Part shown: positions 8,691 through 18,603 of the stretch, piece after piece
Numbering within the stretch: position 1 is the stretch's first letter
How the letters are laid out: the number at the start of each line of letters is the position of its first letter
From: an uncultured Mediterraneibacter sp.
GTDB lineage: Bacteria; Bacillota; Clostridia; Lachnospirales; Lachnospiraceae
Reading direction: 5' to 3'
Assembly: GCA_944381495.1 (NCBI GenBank)
Contig: CALWLJ010000022.1
Span: 1-57,087, forward strand
Length of the DNA: 57,087 nucleotides
Position numbers and translations under genes: made by a program
Notes under the pieces: model-generated
What the model saw: only the letters and a program-made list of their open reading frames with translations
Database searches by the model: none
What the model was told of the DNA's origin: nothing

Positions 8691-11600
8691 TTACTTCCAC
8701 TCATAAACCATCTTATAAGTCTCTACAGCGCCGCTGCCATCCTTTACATCCACATACAGGAAATAACTTCCGGACTCCGGAGGATTGCAGTATGCCTCAT
8801 TGCTGGAGGAATAGTCACGGAATACCGTAGTTTTTCCATTTCCAACACGATAGAACCGGTACTGAAGCTTTCCCTCTCCGCCCTCTGCATTGACCTTCAG
8901 AAGGACAGTTGATCCAAGCGCCTGAGGTGACTGCTTTGATGCAGTAAAGGACTTGATCACGATCGGTGAGCCTGCTTCTTTCCAGGTATATTCTATGGAT
9001 TTTGTCGTAACATTGCCGTTTTCATCCTTTACATCCACGTATACTGTATAGGTTCCGGGCACTGAGGGATTGCAGTATGCAGTATTCCATTTCTGATAGT
9101 CGCGGAATACAGTTGTTGTGCCGTCAGCGGATACACGGTAGAATCGGTACTGAAGGTCGCCTTCACCCTCTGCGTCAACAGTAAGCATTACGGTTGTGCC
9201 CTGTGCCTGCGGAGACTGCTTATTTGCCTTCACACTGTTGATCACCGGTGCTTCGCCCTCTTCGATCCATGTATAATCCATAGACGCTGTTGCCGTATTT
9301 CCGGCGGAATCTTTTACTTCTACATAGAGTGTATAAGTGCCCGCCGCCGGATTACAATATGCGGTATTCCATTTCTGATAGTCGCAGAATACTGTTGTCT
9401 TTCCGTCAGAGGATTCACGGTAGAACCGATACTGAAGGTCTCCTTCGCCGCCTTTCGCCTCTGCTGTAAGCTTCACGGTTGTTCCCACAGGCTGAGGAGA
9501 TACTTTTGCCGCGGTAAAGGATGTAACTGTAAGTTTATCCACCGGCGGAACCACTTCTCCGATGATCTCGTATTCCTTCTCTACCGTCACCTGATGTCCC
9601 TCACTGTCTGTCACCACAACGGCAATGGTATGATCTCCGCCTGTTGTATTCCACTCTGCCTTGCTGTCTGTAGAATTCTGGATTGCTTCTCCGTCTACGA
9701 GGAACTGATATGTAAGCGTTCCCTCGCCGCCTGTCGCCTTCGCCTCAAGTGTCAGGTCTGTCTCATCGGTCTGGGGCGAGGACAGGTCTGCACCGAAGTT
9801 TACACTGAGCTTCCCACTGGAAGGAGTACCGGATCCTGATCCTGAACCAGAACCTGTTCCTTCTGCTCCAAGCTGTGCCAGCGGAACTGTGATCATGTCA
9901 GTATCTTCCTTCTCCGCTGAAGTGGAAGCATCTGCACTGTATTCCTCTGTCGCATTATCGAGCATGGTCATGTCCATAGGTACAGAACCGATCCCGCTTT
10001 CTCCAAATGTGGATATATGCATTACCTCGATACCTCTGCTCTCCAGCTGAGATCTGGTGATACCAAGAGATTCCAGCGGGATAGTCATTGTATAGAATGT
10101 ATCCTGGCTTGTGCTGTGTCCTTCATTCAGGAAGTTCACCCAGTTCGAAGAACTGCTTTCCACCATGGACGGCACATATCCGTCATAACCGTTTCCTTTG
10201 ATACCTGTCAGAGTATCTCCACAGAAGAATCCATCTTCATAGCTGTAGGAAATGCCTGCATCTTTCAGCCCGACACAGGTGTCATAGCTGAATGTACCGT
10301 CTTCCGATGCTGTAAACAGCGCCGGAGTACCTACACCCGGCTTGCTTGAGAAGCATATCATAGCATCGATCGGCGTCTCATAGCCCACGTTGATTCCCCA
10401 TACATATCCGCCTGTATCCAGGCTTCCGTCGCAGTCATTGCCTGTTCCCAGGTTGAATGCAAGGATCTGCGGGATATCTCCGTTGTAGGGCTTGCCATTG
10501 TCACTGATCGGGTAGCCCTGAGCCGGATCCACCACATCAGTTACATTGACATACTGCCAGCCGATGTAAAGATTCTCATCATCCCATGCTCCGTAGAGCG
10601 CATAGTCGTCATAGACCGGTCCCTCATGAGAGCCGCGGAATATTCTCGGATCATCGTTGGCCGCACCCTGGGCGATCAGCATATCTTCTGTAAAGTCCTC
10701 CGCTCCTGTAATGGTTGCATACTGTCCCAGATTTCCATTCGGGTTGGTCGCATATTTCCCGCCCATAGCCGCGGAAGAAGCTGCCTTTGAAGAAACGGAT
10801 ACGGCAGAAGCTTCAGCCTGTGCTTCTGCATCTGCTCCGGTCTCGTATTCGATGTAACCGCCGTTCGTTTCTTCGTTAAATTCCTTATGGAACGTAAATG
10901 TCTTCTCCGTTGTCACTTTGCCGTCGGTTGCCGTCACTTCCAGTGTAATATCGCTGTCCGCGATCTTTCCTTTTCCAACTGTCACAGTTACCTTGTCTTC
11001 AAAGCTCTGAACCGGTCCGCCGTCAAGGCTGTAGGTTCCGGAAGCCGCGTTCTTCAGGGTGAGCGTCACATCTGCCGACTCTTCATCAAATGTGCTTCCG
11101 TTCTTTAAGGACGAGCTGATCTCCGGTTTCACCACCGGATCGATTATGATCGGATTCCAGTTGCCAGTTGCCGTATAGATCATAGAACCGGTCAGCGGAA
11201 GTCCGCCTTCCATATCGGCAGGATATCTTCTTGAGTTATCGCCGCCATAGAAGATAACAAGCGGATCACTTATCGTATCCGGCACTTCGTAGTAATAAGG
11301 ATTGGAGTAGCCTTCCAGTCCGCCTTCTACCTTCTCCATCTTCACACCCGGCCATGCGGCATTCTCAGCGCCCGCCTCGTTGTATACATAGATATAGGGC
11401 TCATCCCATCCGGAGGGAAGATCGATATAGGCGATATTCTTTCCGACTTTTGTAAATATGGCTTCATCGGTCACCGTACCTTCCGAGCCTTTGGCGCTTA
11501 CGGTCACTGTCACGCTCTCGCCTTCTGAGAGAGTGCTTCCTACTGTGATCACATCACCGTCTTCATAGGAGCCGCTGTCTCCTTCTGATGTTGTGTACTG

Positions 11601-13298
11601 TGCATCTGTTACATTCTTCGCTTTCAGAGTTACATCAATTGTATCTGTACTGAATGTATCGTTTCCTGTATTGGACTGTACGCTTACACTTTCTACTGTT
11701 ACAGACGGATTGTAGATTACAGCGACTTTTTCTCCATCCAGATGTCCTTTGATCATTCCGTTTGTTACAGTGAATGTTCTGCCGGATACCTGATCTTCAT
11801 ATGTGCCGTCCTTAAGATTTGTTTTCGTGTTAATGTCCACTGCGCCGCCCAGGTTGATGATACATGTTCCGGATGTACCACGGTCAATTTGAAGGATCTG
11901 GCTGCTGTCATTGATGTTACGGAGATATTCCTTCTCGCCTGCCATTGCATTGCGGAACTTATTGACTGCCGCAACTTCTGTGCTCATGAACTCACTGTCG
12001 CCTCTGTTTCCGATGACATTATCTCCCCAACGGTTATTCCAGCCATCAGAATTATTGGGTCTGCTGTAGAACAGCGGAGTCCCGTCCGCTCTTGCCGCGA
12101 TTACAGCCCAGGCCAGGCGAATCTGAGTTTTGCTTAGCCCTGTAGACTCTCCTTCATTACAGTATGTATCATGAGATTCCACCCATGTCACCAGACTGTC
12201 CGGAGCGGAATGCTGCCAGTTCATGATGTTATTGACACTGAAATTTTTATTCTGAACTGCATCCCTGAGTACATAGCCGTAGCTGCTAGCTGTCATTCTG
12301 ATATATTGTGCATACTCTGTCTCCGGAACATTATCTCCCTGAAGAACTTCTCCGTAATTGAAAATGCGGTCTGCATCTTTTAATGTAACCCCGTCTACAG
12401 ATTCTTTTCCGGTCACTACCGGCCAGAAATTATTCCTGGGGCTTCTGGGATCTTTCGGATCCGAAGGAACAGCGATATGTTTTGCCGTATCATAGCGGAA
12501 TCCATCCGCTCCGCATTCGATCAGATCGTTCAGATAATTCAAGAAATATTTCTGGAATGCTGGATTCTCTGTATTAACGTCCGGCAATCCGCCCATCATT
12601 CCTGATGTGCACGCAAGACGATTTCCCCAGCTCCAATCTCCGGAATCCTGAATCTCGCGAAAACCATTTTCATGGAAAAGCGCATCTCTGCCTCCAACAG
12701 CATCATAGAGATCCTGTGAAACTTCATCCAGATCCGGCGTTACATGGTTCGGAATAACATCAACAATGACTTTAATGCCATATTTATCTGCCTCGTCACA
12801 CATGGCTTTGAACTCTTCCCGTCCATTCTGCGCCATTTTAGCTCTGTCATCTTTATCTTCTTCAGGCAGCGGTGACAACTGATAATTGCCAATCTTCCAG
12901 TCTGTCGGCTGGTAATGCCACCACCAGCATCCGTCAGTACCATTTACAGTATCATTACCCATGATCTTCATATTTGAATGCGTATCGTTGCACAGATTTG
13001 CCGGCGACGTCTGGATCGTAGAGAATCCAGCCTCAGCAATATCCTTCATATTTTCTCTGATCGTGTTAAACGACCAGCACCAGCAATGAAGTATGGCGCC
13101 GTCTTCAATATTTTCCGCCAGACCGTACTTCTCCGCATTAGAAGCCGAGGAAGTCTGCGCTGCTTCTACCGTGCTGATATCCTGTGTCTGGCTGCCTGGC
13201 AGCAGGCCGGCCGGAGCGCCGGATAATACAAGCGCAGCAGCAAGGAAAAACGAAAGTATCCTGCTCAGGAATCTTTTCTTCTTATGTGAGTTGTCCAT
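8691..13298 (-). CDS. Secreted multidomain alpha-amylase, GH13 with CBM26- and CBM74-like starch-binding modules
   Basis: This 1535-residue exported enzyme should hydrolyse alpha-1,4 bonds of starch outside the cell. A signal peptide ends near VEA-AQ (residue 46). The GH13 barrel spans about 55-450, with nucleophile D270 (DGFRYDTAKH), acid/base E317 (YGEVLQ) and transition-state stabiliser D377 (ESHDTY). A beta-sandwich of about 90 residues at 625-715 (YIYVYNEAGAENAAWPG) looks like CBM26. Residues about 845-1140 contain YDDYALYGAWDDENLYIGWQ and match my recollection of CBM74, a large module for granular or resistant starch. One diverged and three closely related Ig-like repeats follow (1165-1535). 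There is no anchoring motif, so it may be released or bound by its repeats. It is preceded by the shared promoter and followed by a lipoprotein gene. Confidence 0.95.
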   Translation of the reverse strand: MDNSHKKKRFLSRILSFFLAAALVLSGAPAGLLPGSQTQDISTVEAAQTSSASNAEKYGLAENIEDGAILHCWCWSFNTIRENMKDIAEAGFSTIQTSPANLCNDTHSNMKIMGNDTVNGTDGCWWWHYQPTDWKIGNYQLSPLPEEDKDDRAKMAQNGREEFKAMCDEADKYGIKVIVDVIPNHVTPDLDEVSQDLYDAVGGRDALFHENGFREIQDSGDWSWGNRLACTSGMMGGLPDVNTENPAFQKYFLNYLNDLIECGADGFRYDTAKHIAVPSDPKDPRSPRNNFWPVVTGKESVDGVTLKDADRIFNYGEVLQGDNVPETEYAQYIRMTASSYGYVLRDAVQNKNFSVNNIMNWQHSAPDSLVTWVESHDTYCNEGESTGLSKTQIRLAWAVIAARADGTPLFYSRPNNSDGWNNRWGDNVIGNRGDSEFMSTEVAAVNKFRNAMAGEKEYLRNINDSSQILQIDRGTSGTCIINLGGAVDINTKTNLKDGTYEDQVSGRTFTVTNGMIKGHLDGEKVAVIYNPSVTVESVSVQSNTGNDTFSTDTIDVTLKAKNVTDAQYTTSEGDSGSYEDGDVITVGSTLSEGESVTVTVSAKGSEGTVTDEAIFTKVGKNIAYIDLPSGWDEPYIYVYNEAGAENAAWPGVKMEKVEGGLEGYSNPYYYEVPDTISDPLVIFYGGDNSRRYPADMEGGLPLTGSMIYTATGNWNPIIIDPVVKPEISSSLKNGSTFDEESADVTLTLKNAASGTYSLDGGPVQSFEDKVTVTVGKGKIADSDITLEVTATDGKVTTEKTFTFHKEFNEETNGGYIEYETGADAEAQAEASAVSVSSKAASSAAMGGKYATNPNGNLGQYATITGAEDFTEDMLIAQGAANDDPRIFRGSHEGPVYDDYALYGAWDDENLYIGWQYVNVTDVVDPAQGYPISDNGKPYNGDIPQILAFNLGTGNDCDGSLDTGGYVWGINVGYETPIDAMICFSSKPGVGTPALFTASEDGTFSYDTCVGLKDAGISYSYEDGFFCGDTLTGIKGNGYDGYVPSMVESSSSNWVNFLNEGHSTSQDTFYTMTIPLESLGITRSQLESRGIEVMHISTFGESGIGSVPMDMTMLDNATEEYSADASTSAEKEDTDMITVPLAQLGAEGTGSGSGSGSGTPSSGKLSVNFGADLSSPQTDETDLTLEAKATGGEGTLTYQFLVDGEAIQNSTDSKAEWNTTGGDHTIAVVVTDSEGHQVTVEKEYEIIGEVVPPVDKLTVTSFTAAKVSPQPVGTTVKLTAEAKGGEGDLQYRFYRESSDGKTTVFCDYQKWNTAYCNPAAGTYTLYVEVKDSAGNTATASMDYTWIEEGEAPVINSVKANKQSPQAQGTTVMLTVDAEGEGDLQYRFYRVSADGTTTVFRDYQKWNTAYCNPSVPGTYTVYVDVKDENGNVTTKSIEYTWKEAGSPIVIKSFTASKQSPQALGSTVLLKVNAEGGEGKLQYRFYRVGNGKTTVFRDYSSSNEAYCNPPESGSYFLYVDVKDGSGAVETYKMVYEWK
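8694..9536 (-). repeat. Three tandem Ig-like repeats at the amylase C-terminus
   Basis: Three units of about 90 residues share SPQ, LQYRFYR, TTVF-DY, AYCNP, and DVKD near their ends. The first two units share an identical DYQKWNTAYCNP block, suggesting recent duplication. A more diverged unit precedes them. Confidence 0.85.
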
Positions 13299-13453
13299 CC
13301 TCTTTTACCCTTCTCCTTTCACTTAAGTCTTTCTCCTATGAGGATCTGCTCTTATCTTTACAAGAGCATCAGGATCCCGGCATAGTCCTCTGCCAAGCCT
13401 CCTTCCTGTTCTAAGCATATCTTTTGAAATGATCCGGGACTCCTAATGGACCT

Positions 13454-13522
13454 ATTATATTTTCCGGATATGAGACGGACAACGACACTTTTTTACAAAA
13501 CATATAATTTTTTCAATAATCT
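13454..13522 (-). promoter_or_regulatory. Shared regulon promoter, copy 4 (CBM74 amylase)
   Basis: -10 TATAAT (13454-13459), 17-bp spacer, -35 TTGTCC (13477-13482), 19-bp element (13483-13501) and 21-bp element (13502-13522). The upstream elements overlap the last 30 bases of the FrhB-like gene, so coding and regulatory information coincide there. The leader to the ATG is about 150 bases and contains a GCTCTT/AAGAGC hairpin. Confidence 0.75.
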
Positions 13523-14482
13523 TATTTTCTTTTTGTATAATCTTCTCATCCTTCTTATTCTCCACCTTATCTTCCCATCAGTATTTCGACGGATCCAGGC
13601 AGCTGTCGCCCTGCGGAATCCGTCGCCTTTCTCCAGTGCTCTCAGCACCGCTTCCCGTTCCACCGGCTCTTCCGGAGAACAAACGAGAGCCTTATTCTGT
13701 GTGACTGCATATTCAGGATCTGTCTCCGCATATATGAGCTTCTCTGCCGCCGACTCCAGCAGCTTCTTGCCCTTCTTCGTATGGCAGAGGATCAGTGACA
13801 GACCTCCGTCATCATCCAGATCCGGATGTATCCTTCCCCCACCCCAGTAATCTCCCAGAGTAAGATCACTGCTCCGCTCCATTCCCCGGAAGCGGCAGCG
13901 ATAGCATGGTTTTCTCAGATAAAGGCTTCCGACAAATCCTCTCATATAAATATGATCGGAAGCGTATTCTCTGTGCTCACTGCCTGACCAGTCTGTGACA
14001 GCGATCCGGTAGTCCGTCCATCCCCTTGACTTGTCCCTCATCCGTATACCGGTAATGGAGCCTCTCCGCTGTTCCTCTTCCTTCAGCCAGGCATTCCACG
14101 CTGTCCGCTCCGGTGTTCCGTGACAGACCAGATCTGCACAGAACAGTGTGCTCTGATCTGTATCTCGCAGATAATAAAGAAGCCCCGCCGTATGGCAGGG
14201 CAGCCCGGTGAAGAGTACATACCTTCCCTGTTCCAGATACGCCTTCACCTGAAGATAAACTCCATCCGTCGATGGAAATACATACTTTGCCCCCTGAAAT
14301 TTTCTCACTTCCTCCATGGTCTGCGCACAGTCATAGACCGCCTGAAAATCGCCGTCAAAGCGGACGCCGAATACGACGCCCTGCTGTTTCAGCACAGCTT
14401 CCGCCAGAGCAGGAAACACTCCGCCGGATGAACTTTCATATCTTGTTTTCTTATCTCTGTTATATGCTGCATATGCCTTCAT
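13493..14482 (-). CDS. FrhB-like (coenzyme F420 hydrogenase/dehydrogenase beta subunit family) protein of the EPS cluster
   Basis: The start was placed at ATG 14482, which overlaps the flippase stop by one base (TAATG); this gives 329 residues beginning MKAYAAYNRDKK. The protein shows family motifs SSSGGVFPALAE, FTGLPCHTAGL, CADLVCHGTP and KPCYRCRFRG with LTLGDYWGG. The cysteines suggest an iron-sulfur or redox site. The N-terminal ferredoxin domain present in many relatives is missing. Such proteins recur in polysaccharide clusters beside pyruvyl transferases and flippases; a role in modifying the repeat unit is plausible but unproven. Its 3' end overlaps the amylase promoter. Confidence 0.8.
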   Translation of the reverse strand: MKAYAAYNRDKKTRYESSSGGVFPALAEAVLKQQGVVFGVRFDGDFQAVYDCAQTMEEVRKFQGAKYVFPSTDGVYLQVKAYLEQGRYVLFTGLPCHTAGLLYYLRDTDQSTLFCADLVCHGTPERTAWNAWLKEEEQRRGSITGIRMRDKSRGWTDYRIAVTDWSGSEHREYASDHIYMRGFVGSLYLRKPCYRCRFRGMERSSDLTLGDYWGGGRIHPDLDDDGGLSLILCHTKKGKKLLESAAEKLIYAETDPEYAVTQNKALVCSPEEPVEREAVLRALEKGDGFRRATAAWIRRNTDGKIRWRIRRMRRLYKKKIRLLKKLYVL

Positions 14483-16038
14483 TACTGTTCTCTCAGAGCC
14501 TTTGCCCTCAGGATCTTCCATTTCTCCGCCGCTTTCCCGACTGGTCCCAGCACAAGCTCTTTCTCCTTTTCATTCAGTCCAAATCTCCACTGAAGCAGCG
14601 CGTATGCCGCTGTATAGCCTACGCCCGCCAGCAGGAACTCCGTTATACTCTGTATTCCTATATACCATCCCAGCACAGCTCCGGCTGCCACCGCAGCCGC
14701 CCCCGGGATGAGAAGTCTTATGACCTCCTTCCAGAACCGTACCATATCCAGCCCTATTTTTCTGTGATTATACAGGTTCATGATCAGCCCGTTTCCGATC
14801 AGGAGGCTGGCACAGGTCCCCATGGCCGCCCCGACTGTACCGAATACAGCCGCCAGCGGAATGCTGATCAGCAGATTGCCCGCCGCTATGAATATGTACA
14901 GGACCGAACGGAACTTGTGCTTATTCTTCGCTCTCTGGATCTCGATCCCCAGATTCTGGATCAGAGGGATCAGCACCGGACAGATCAGCAGCAGTGCCGC
15001 CGCATAAGCATCCTCATATCCTTCTCCCGCCCACACAGAGATAAAGTACCGTCCAAGAATCAGGAAGCCGCCGAGGATGTAGAACAGAATCAGGAACTGG
15101 ATCCGCCCTACGGAACAGAACAGCCCGGTAAGTTCCCGGTTCATATTCTCCTTTCCCGCCGCCACGATCCGGTTCACCCGGGGCAGGAACACAGAAGAGA
15201 CCGCCGTTGACAGATTGATATAATACTGATTCAGCTGAGAGGCCACCGCGAAAACCGCCACCTCAGCCGTGCCCCTGAATTTCCCCAGAATCAGCTTTCC
15301 CACGTTCCAGTTGATCTGATCCACCAGCATATTGACGAAAATATATGAGGAGAAGATCATGATCTCTTTCATTACTTTTGGCTGCATGTTCCGGAAAGAG
15401 AAGCGCATATCCAGCTTATGCGTACAGTACCACACATTAACTGACAGCTTGCACACTGTCAGGAATGTCTGCACCAGGATCAGGGACACGCTCCGGTATC
15501 CTGCCAGAAGGAGGGGAATAGTCAGCAGTGGATTGAGCACAGACTGGGCAAGACTGATGATCCGCTGAAATACATACTGTTCATGTGCCGACGCATAAGC
15601 CTCAAACAGCCCGTTGGGAAATACCAGCGCCAGATTCACTGTCATCAGTACGCACAGTACAGAAGCCGTAGATATCTGGGAAGTCTCCACCTCTCCCGAG
15701 AAAAGGATATCACAGTGAAAGCTCAGGAATATCCCGCAGACAAATGCAATAAGTGACAGAACGGAGAAGGCTGTCAGGAACATTCCGTTGAGGCCTCTGA
15801 CTGCCTGCTCATTCTTCTGCGCCCGGTATCTGGAGTAAAATCTTAAATATGCATTGTTAAATCCGAAATTCAGCAGTCCCAGATAACTGACCACTGAATA
15901 AACCAGCTGATACAGACCGTATTCACTCTGCCCCAGCAGGCGCAGCATGACCGGTGTATAGACAAGTGAAATGATGTTGGATACGGCCATGCCCGTATAG
16001 CTGAGCGCGACTCCCGCCTTAAGCTGATTTACCTTCAT
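14482..16038 (-). CDS. Polysaccharide flippase (Wzx-like, MOP superfamily)
   Basis: This 518-residue membrane protein has roughly 12-14 hydrophobic segments and begins with the typical GVALSYTGMAVSNIISLVYTP segment of polysaccharide exporters, followed by MLRLLGQSEYGLYQL. It would flip the lipid-linked repeat unit across the membrane. Its start overlaps the upstream pyruvyl transferase gene by 20 bases, and its stop overlaps the next start, so the genes are translationally coupled. It belongs to the EPS operon with the Wzy-like polymerase and CpsC/CpsD. Confidence 0.9.
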   Translation of the reverse strand: MKVNQLKAGVALSYTGMAVSNIISLVYTPVMLRLLGQSEYGLYQLVYSVVSYLGLLNFGFNNAYLRFYSRYRAQKNEQAVRGLNGMFLTAFSVLSLIAFVCGIFLSFHCDILFSGEVETSQISTASVLCVLMTVNLALVFPNGLFEAYASAHEQYVFQRIISLAQSVLNPLLTIPLLLAGYRSVSLILVQTFLTVCKLSVNVWYCTHKLDMRFSFRNMQPKVMKEIMIFSSYIFVNMLVDQINWNVGKLILGKFRGTAEVAVFAVASQLNQYYINLSTAVSSVFLPRVNRIVAAGKENMNRELTGLFCSVGRIQFLILFYILGGFLILGRYFISVWAGEGYEDAYAAALLLICPVLIPLIQNLGIEIQRAKNKHKFRSVLYIFIAAGNLLISIPLAAVFGTVGAAMGTCASLLIGNGLIMNLYNHRKIGLDMVRFWKEVIRLLIPGAAAVAAGAVLGWYIGIQSITEFLLAGVGYTAAYALLQWRFGLNEKEKELVLGPVGKAAEKWKILRAKALREQ

Positions 16039-17251
16039 AGGGTTCCTTCTCCTTCCGGCATTTTTCTTCCATAGATGTGAGAATCTTCTTCAGATAGTCC
16101 CGTCCTCTCTTCCGTTCCTGTTCCACTATATACATGACAGATTCCGGATCCGGCTGATACGCAGTCCTTATCTTCATCTCCAGATCATCTGTGCTGATCA
16201 GACGGTCAGCCATTCCGAAGGCTTCTGTCAGATGGGTAAGCCTTGAATCCATATTCCGCTTTCCATCAGGATCTCCTCTCCGGAATGCCCAGAAAGGCGT
16301 GCCGAACAGGATTGAGAATACGGAAGCGTGGAATGAGTCTGTCAGCACGCAGTCCGCATGCCGTATCATGTTCAGGAAATCCTCAGGTCCTCCGCAGACC
16401 CGGATGTCTCCGAAATCCCGGTCACATTTCCTGGGACGGGACGTCAGGAAGGGAGCAGCGGCAAGTTTCCTGCCATACTTCTCCGCCAGTTCCGTAATAT
16501 CTTTGCGCATCTTCTCATCATCTCCCAGAAGATAGGCGAAAAAATAGGGCTCACGGATCTTCCTTTCCCCTGCCATCTCTTCCCAGCGTGCCGCGTCAGG
16601 AAGGAACACAGGATCCGGCACGATCCGGATCTCCTTATCCGTCAGGTTCGAGAGAAGCTTCTTCCCCTGCTCTTCCCTGACCGAGATAAAGTCAAGCCGC
16701 TCAAGCCAGCCCTGCACTCTGCACCTCTCCTGTTCCGGCAGCGCCGGCATCGGCATGCTTGCCGCATAGGACGCTTTTCCTCTGTCGTCAGGCACGAAGT
16801 CCAGCCAGTAGACCGGATCAAAGCTGTTCACACTGCCCACATTCCATATCTGATCACTTCCGCACAGGAACATGTCAAACGCTTCCGCTGCTCCGGTGAT
16901 ATACTCTGTTGTGCATGGACCGGTATGGGGGATCCTCTTCTTTCTGAACTCAGCCACATTGGATTCCCGGATACGTATCTCCATCGCCGCCTCCGGATCA
17001 ACTGCTTTTCCGATCCGGGCGGAAATCTTCCCACAGCTGATCTTCACGGCTGCAGCTGCCGCCGCTGTCAGTCCGTCTGTCCGTATCTTCCTGACCAGCT
17101 TTTCCTTCAGGGGCATTCCTGTGGGCACATAATCAATAGTCCGGCATCCATATCCCAGTTCCCGAACAGCCTGATTCAGGGCGTATGCCTGAAGAGCGCC
17201 TCCATAGTTGCAGTTATTATGATATAGTGTAATGATGCCGATCTGCCTCAT
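16019..17251 (-). CDS. Polysaccharide pyruvyl transferase family protein
   Basis: This protein of 410 residues starts with MRQIGIITLYHNNCNYGGALQAY, characteristic of PF04230 enzymes that place pyruvate ketals or act in related sugar transfers. FLCGSDQIWN and the late VLTDSFHASVFSILFGTPFWAF segment are also family hallmarks. ATG 17251 was preferred because GGAGGG lies nine bases upstream; an in-frame ATG at 17266 would place the binding site inside the gene. A second family member lies at 27952-29028. A pyruvylated or otherwise acidic surface polymer is the inference. Confidence 0.85.
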   Translation of the reverse strand: MRQIGIITLYHNNCNYGGALQAYALNQAVRELGYGCRTIDYVPTGMPLKEKLVRKIRTDGLTAAAAAAVKISCGKISARIGKAVDPEAAMEIRIRESNVAEFRKKRIPHTGPCTTEYITGAAEAFDMFLCGSDQIWNVGSVNSFDPVYWLDFVPDDRGKASYAASMPMPALPEQERCRVQGWLERLDFISVREEQGKKLLSNLTDKEIRIVPDPVFLPDAARWEEMAGERKIREPYFFAYLLGDDEKMRKDITELAEKYGRKLAAAPFLTSRPRKCDRDFGDIRVCGGPEDFLNMIRHADCVLTDSFHASVFSILFGTPFWAFRRGDPDGKRNMDSRLTHLTEAFGMADRLISTDDLEMKIRTAYQPDPESVMYIVEQERKRGRDYLKKILTSMEEKCRKEKEPYEGKSA

Positions 17252-17352
17252 AGCTGTTCCCTCCATATTCCACTGGCTTCGCTGATGTCTTTCAATCCTT
17301 CTTTCTCCACTGTCATTCTCAGAGATTTCTTTCCCGCTCCCTGTCTTATTTC

Positions 17353-18576
17353 TCAGAACCGGACCATAAATAATCCCGGCTGCCGCTCTGTCTCCCCCGT
17401 ATTCTTTCTGAAATACAGGGCCAGGAGTACGGCGCTGAACACACCTGTACTGTTCGTAAACACTGCCTCCGCCGTACTTGCCACCAGCAGATAGATAAAG
17501 ACCAGATTGGCTCCCTTAAGCTTCCCCGGTTCGTCTGCCAGCTCCTGTTTCAGAGAAAAGAAGAGAAGGACCAGCATTCCGATAAACAACAGCAGTCCAA
17601 TGACTCCGAACTCCCCGTAAATGTAGGGCCAGAACACATCAGACAGCACCGGACTTCCCGTCTCAAATCCCTGATGCGTACTAAGTCCCAGATCATAATA
17701 AATCTGAGGATCATATTCATAGGACAGATTGGATCCGAATCCTGCGAATCCAACTCCCAGAGGGAAATACTCCGCCGCCAGCTTCATGCCTGTGACATAC
17801 AGTCCGTTTCTCATGTTATAGGAGTATCCCCAGGACAGATATTGAGATATCTTTCCCCAGGCGGCAGCCAGTCCGACAACCCCTGCGGCGAAATAATACC
17901 TCAGCCTGATCTTCTTCCATCGTTTCGCCAGGAACAGGACAAGTACAGCCGCCAGGCAAAAGACTACAGCCTTGGTCCGCAGTGTCAGAAGCATTGTAGC
18001 AAACGCCATAACCAGACAGTACCGGTTCTTTCTTTCCTGCCCGGTACAGAGCACAGCCGCCATGACCACCTCTGCATAGACAAGAAATGTATAGTGTGCA
18101 TACAGGAACTGATAGGATCTCAGACCAAAGCGGATCTCGCTTCCCATACCGATATTGACGAAGATAGAAATGATCCCGCAGATGAATATAGCAGTTACCG
18201 CAACCCGGGTGACTCTTCGCATCATTTCCAGGATCCTTTCCCGGTCCGCCGTCACAAACAGGAGTTTTCCGCAGAGATAACAGGCAAAGAACTTAGCCGC
18301 AAGAAGGATATCCTTCCCCATTGCCACGGCCGAGAGGTCTCTGCCGTTGAGCACGGTCCCTGCGGCTCCGGTCAGCAGAAACAGTACAAGCGATACAGCC
18401 AGATACACGTCATATCTGTTCCAGCCGCTCAGTTCCGTTTCCGACACGCATGCCTTGATCACCGCCGCTCCAAGGAACAGGAAAAACAGCAGCTCGTCCA
18501 GATAGTAGCTGTACGGGATGAACCGTTCGATACAATTTGAAAATATAATTACAACATATAATACACAGGCTGCCAA
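17353..18576 (-). CDS. O-antigen ligase/polymerase-like membrane protein (Wzy-like)
   Basis: This protein of 407 residues has about 11 membrane segments and a large extracytoplasmic loop near residues 260-320 (SWGYSYNMRNGLYVTG, STHQGFETGSPVLSD), a layout typical of Wzy polymerases. Sequence conservation in this family is poor, so the call rests on topology and context. The start is a TTG at 18576; there is no in-frame ATG before the stop that ends the preceding gene frame, and GGGAAAGG sits just upstream. It lies between CpsD and the pyruvyl transferase. Confidence 0.8.
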   Translation of the reverse strand: MAACVLYVVIIFSNCIERFIPYSYYLDELLFFLFLGAAVIKACVSETELSGWNRYDVYLAVSLVLFLLTGAAGTVLNGRDLSAVAMGKDILLAAKFFACYLCGKLLFVTADRERILEMMRRVTRVAVTAIFICGIISIFVNIGMGSEIRFGLRSYQFLYAHYTFLVYAEVVMAAVLCTGQERKNRYCLVMAFATMLLTLRTKAVVFCLAAVLVLFLAKRWKKIRLRYYFAAGVVGLAAAWGKISQYLSWGYSYNMRNGLYVTGMKLAAEYFPLGVGFAGFGSNLSYEYDPQIYYDLGLSTHQGFETGSPVLSDVFWPYIYGEFGVIGLLLFIGMLVLLFFSLKQELADEPGKLKGANLVFIYLLVASTAEAVFTNSTGVFSAVLLALYFRKNTGETERQPGLFMVRF

Positions 18577-18603
18577 AACCTTTCCCTGCCTTTTCTCCCC
18601 GGT

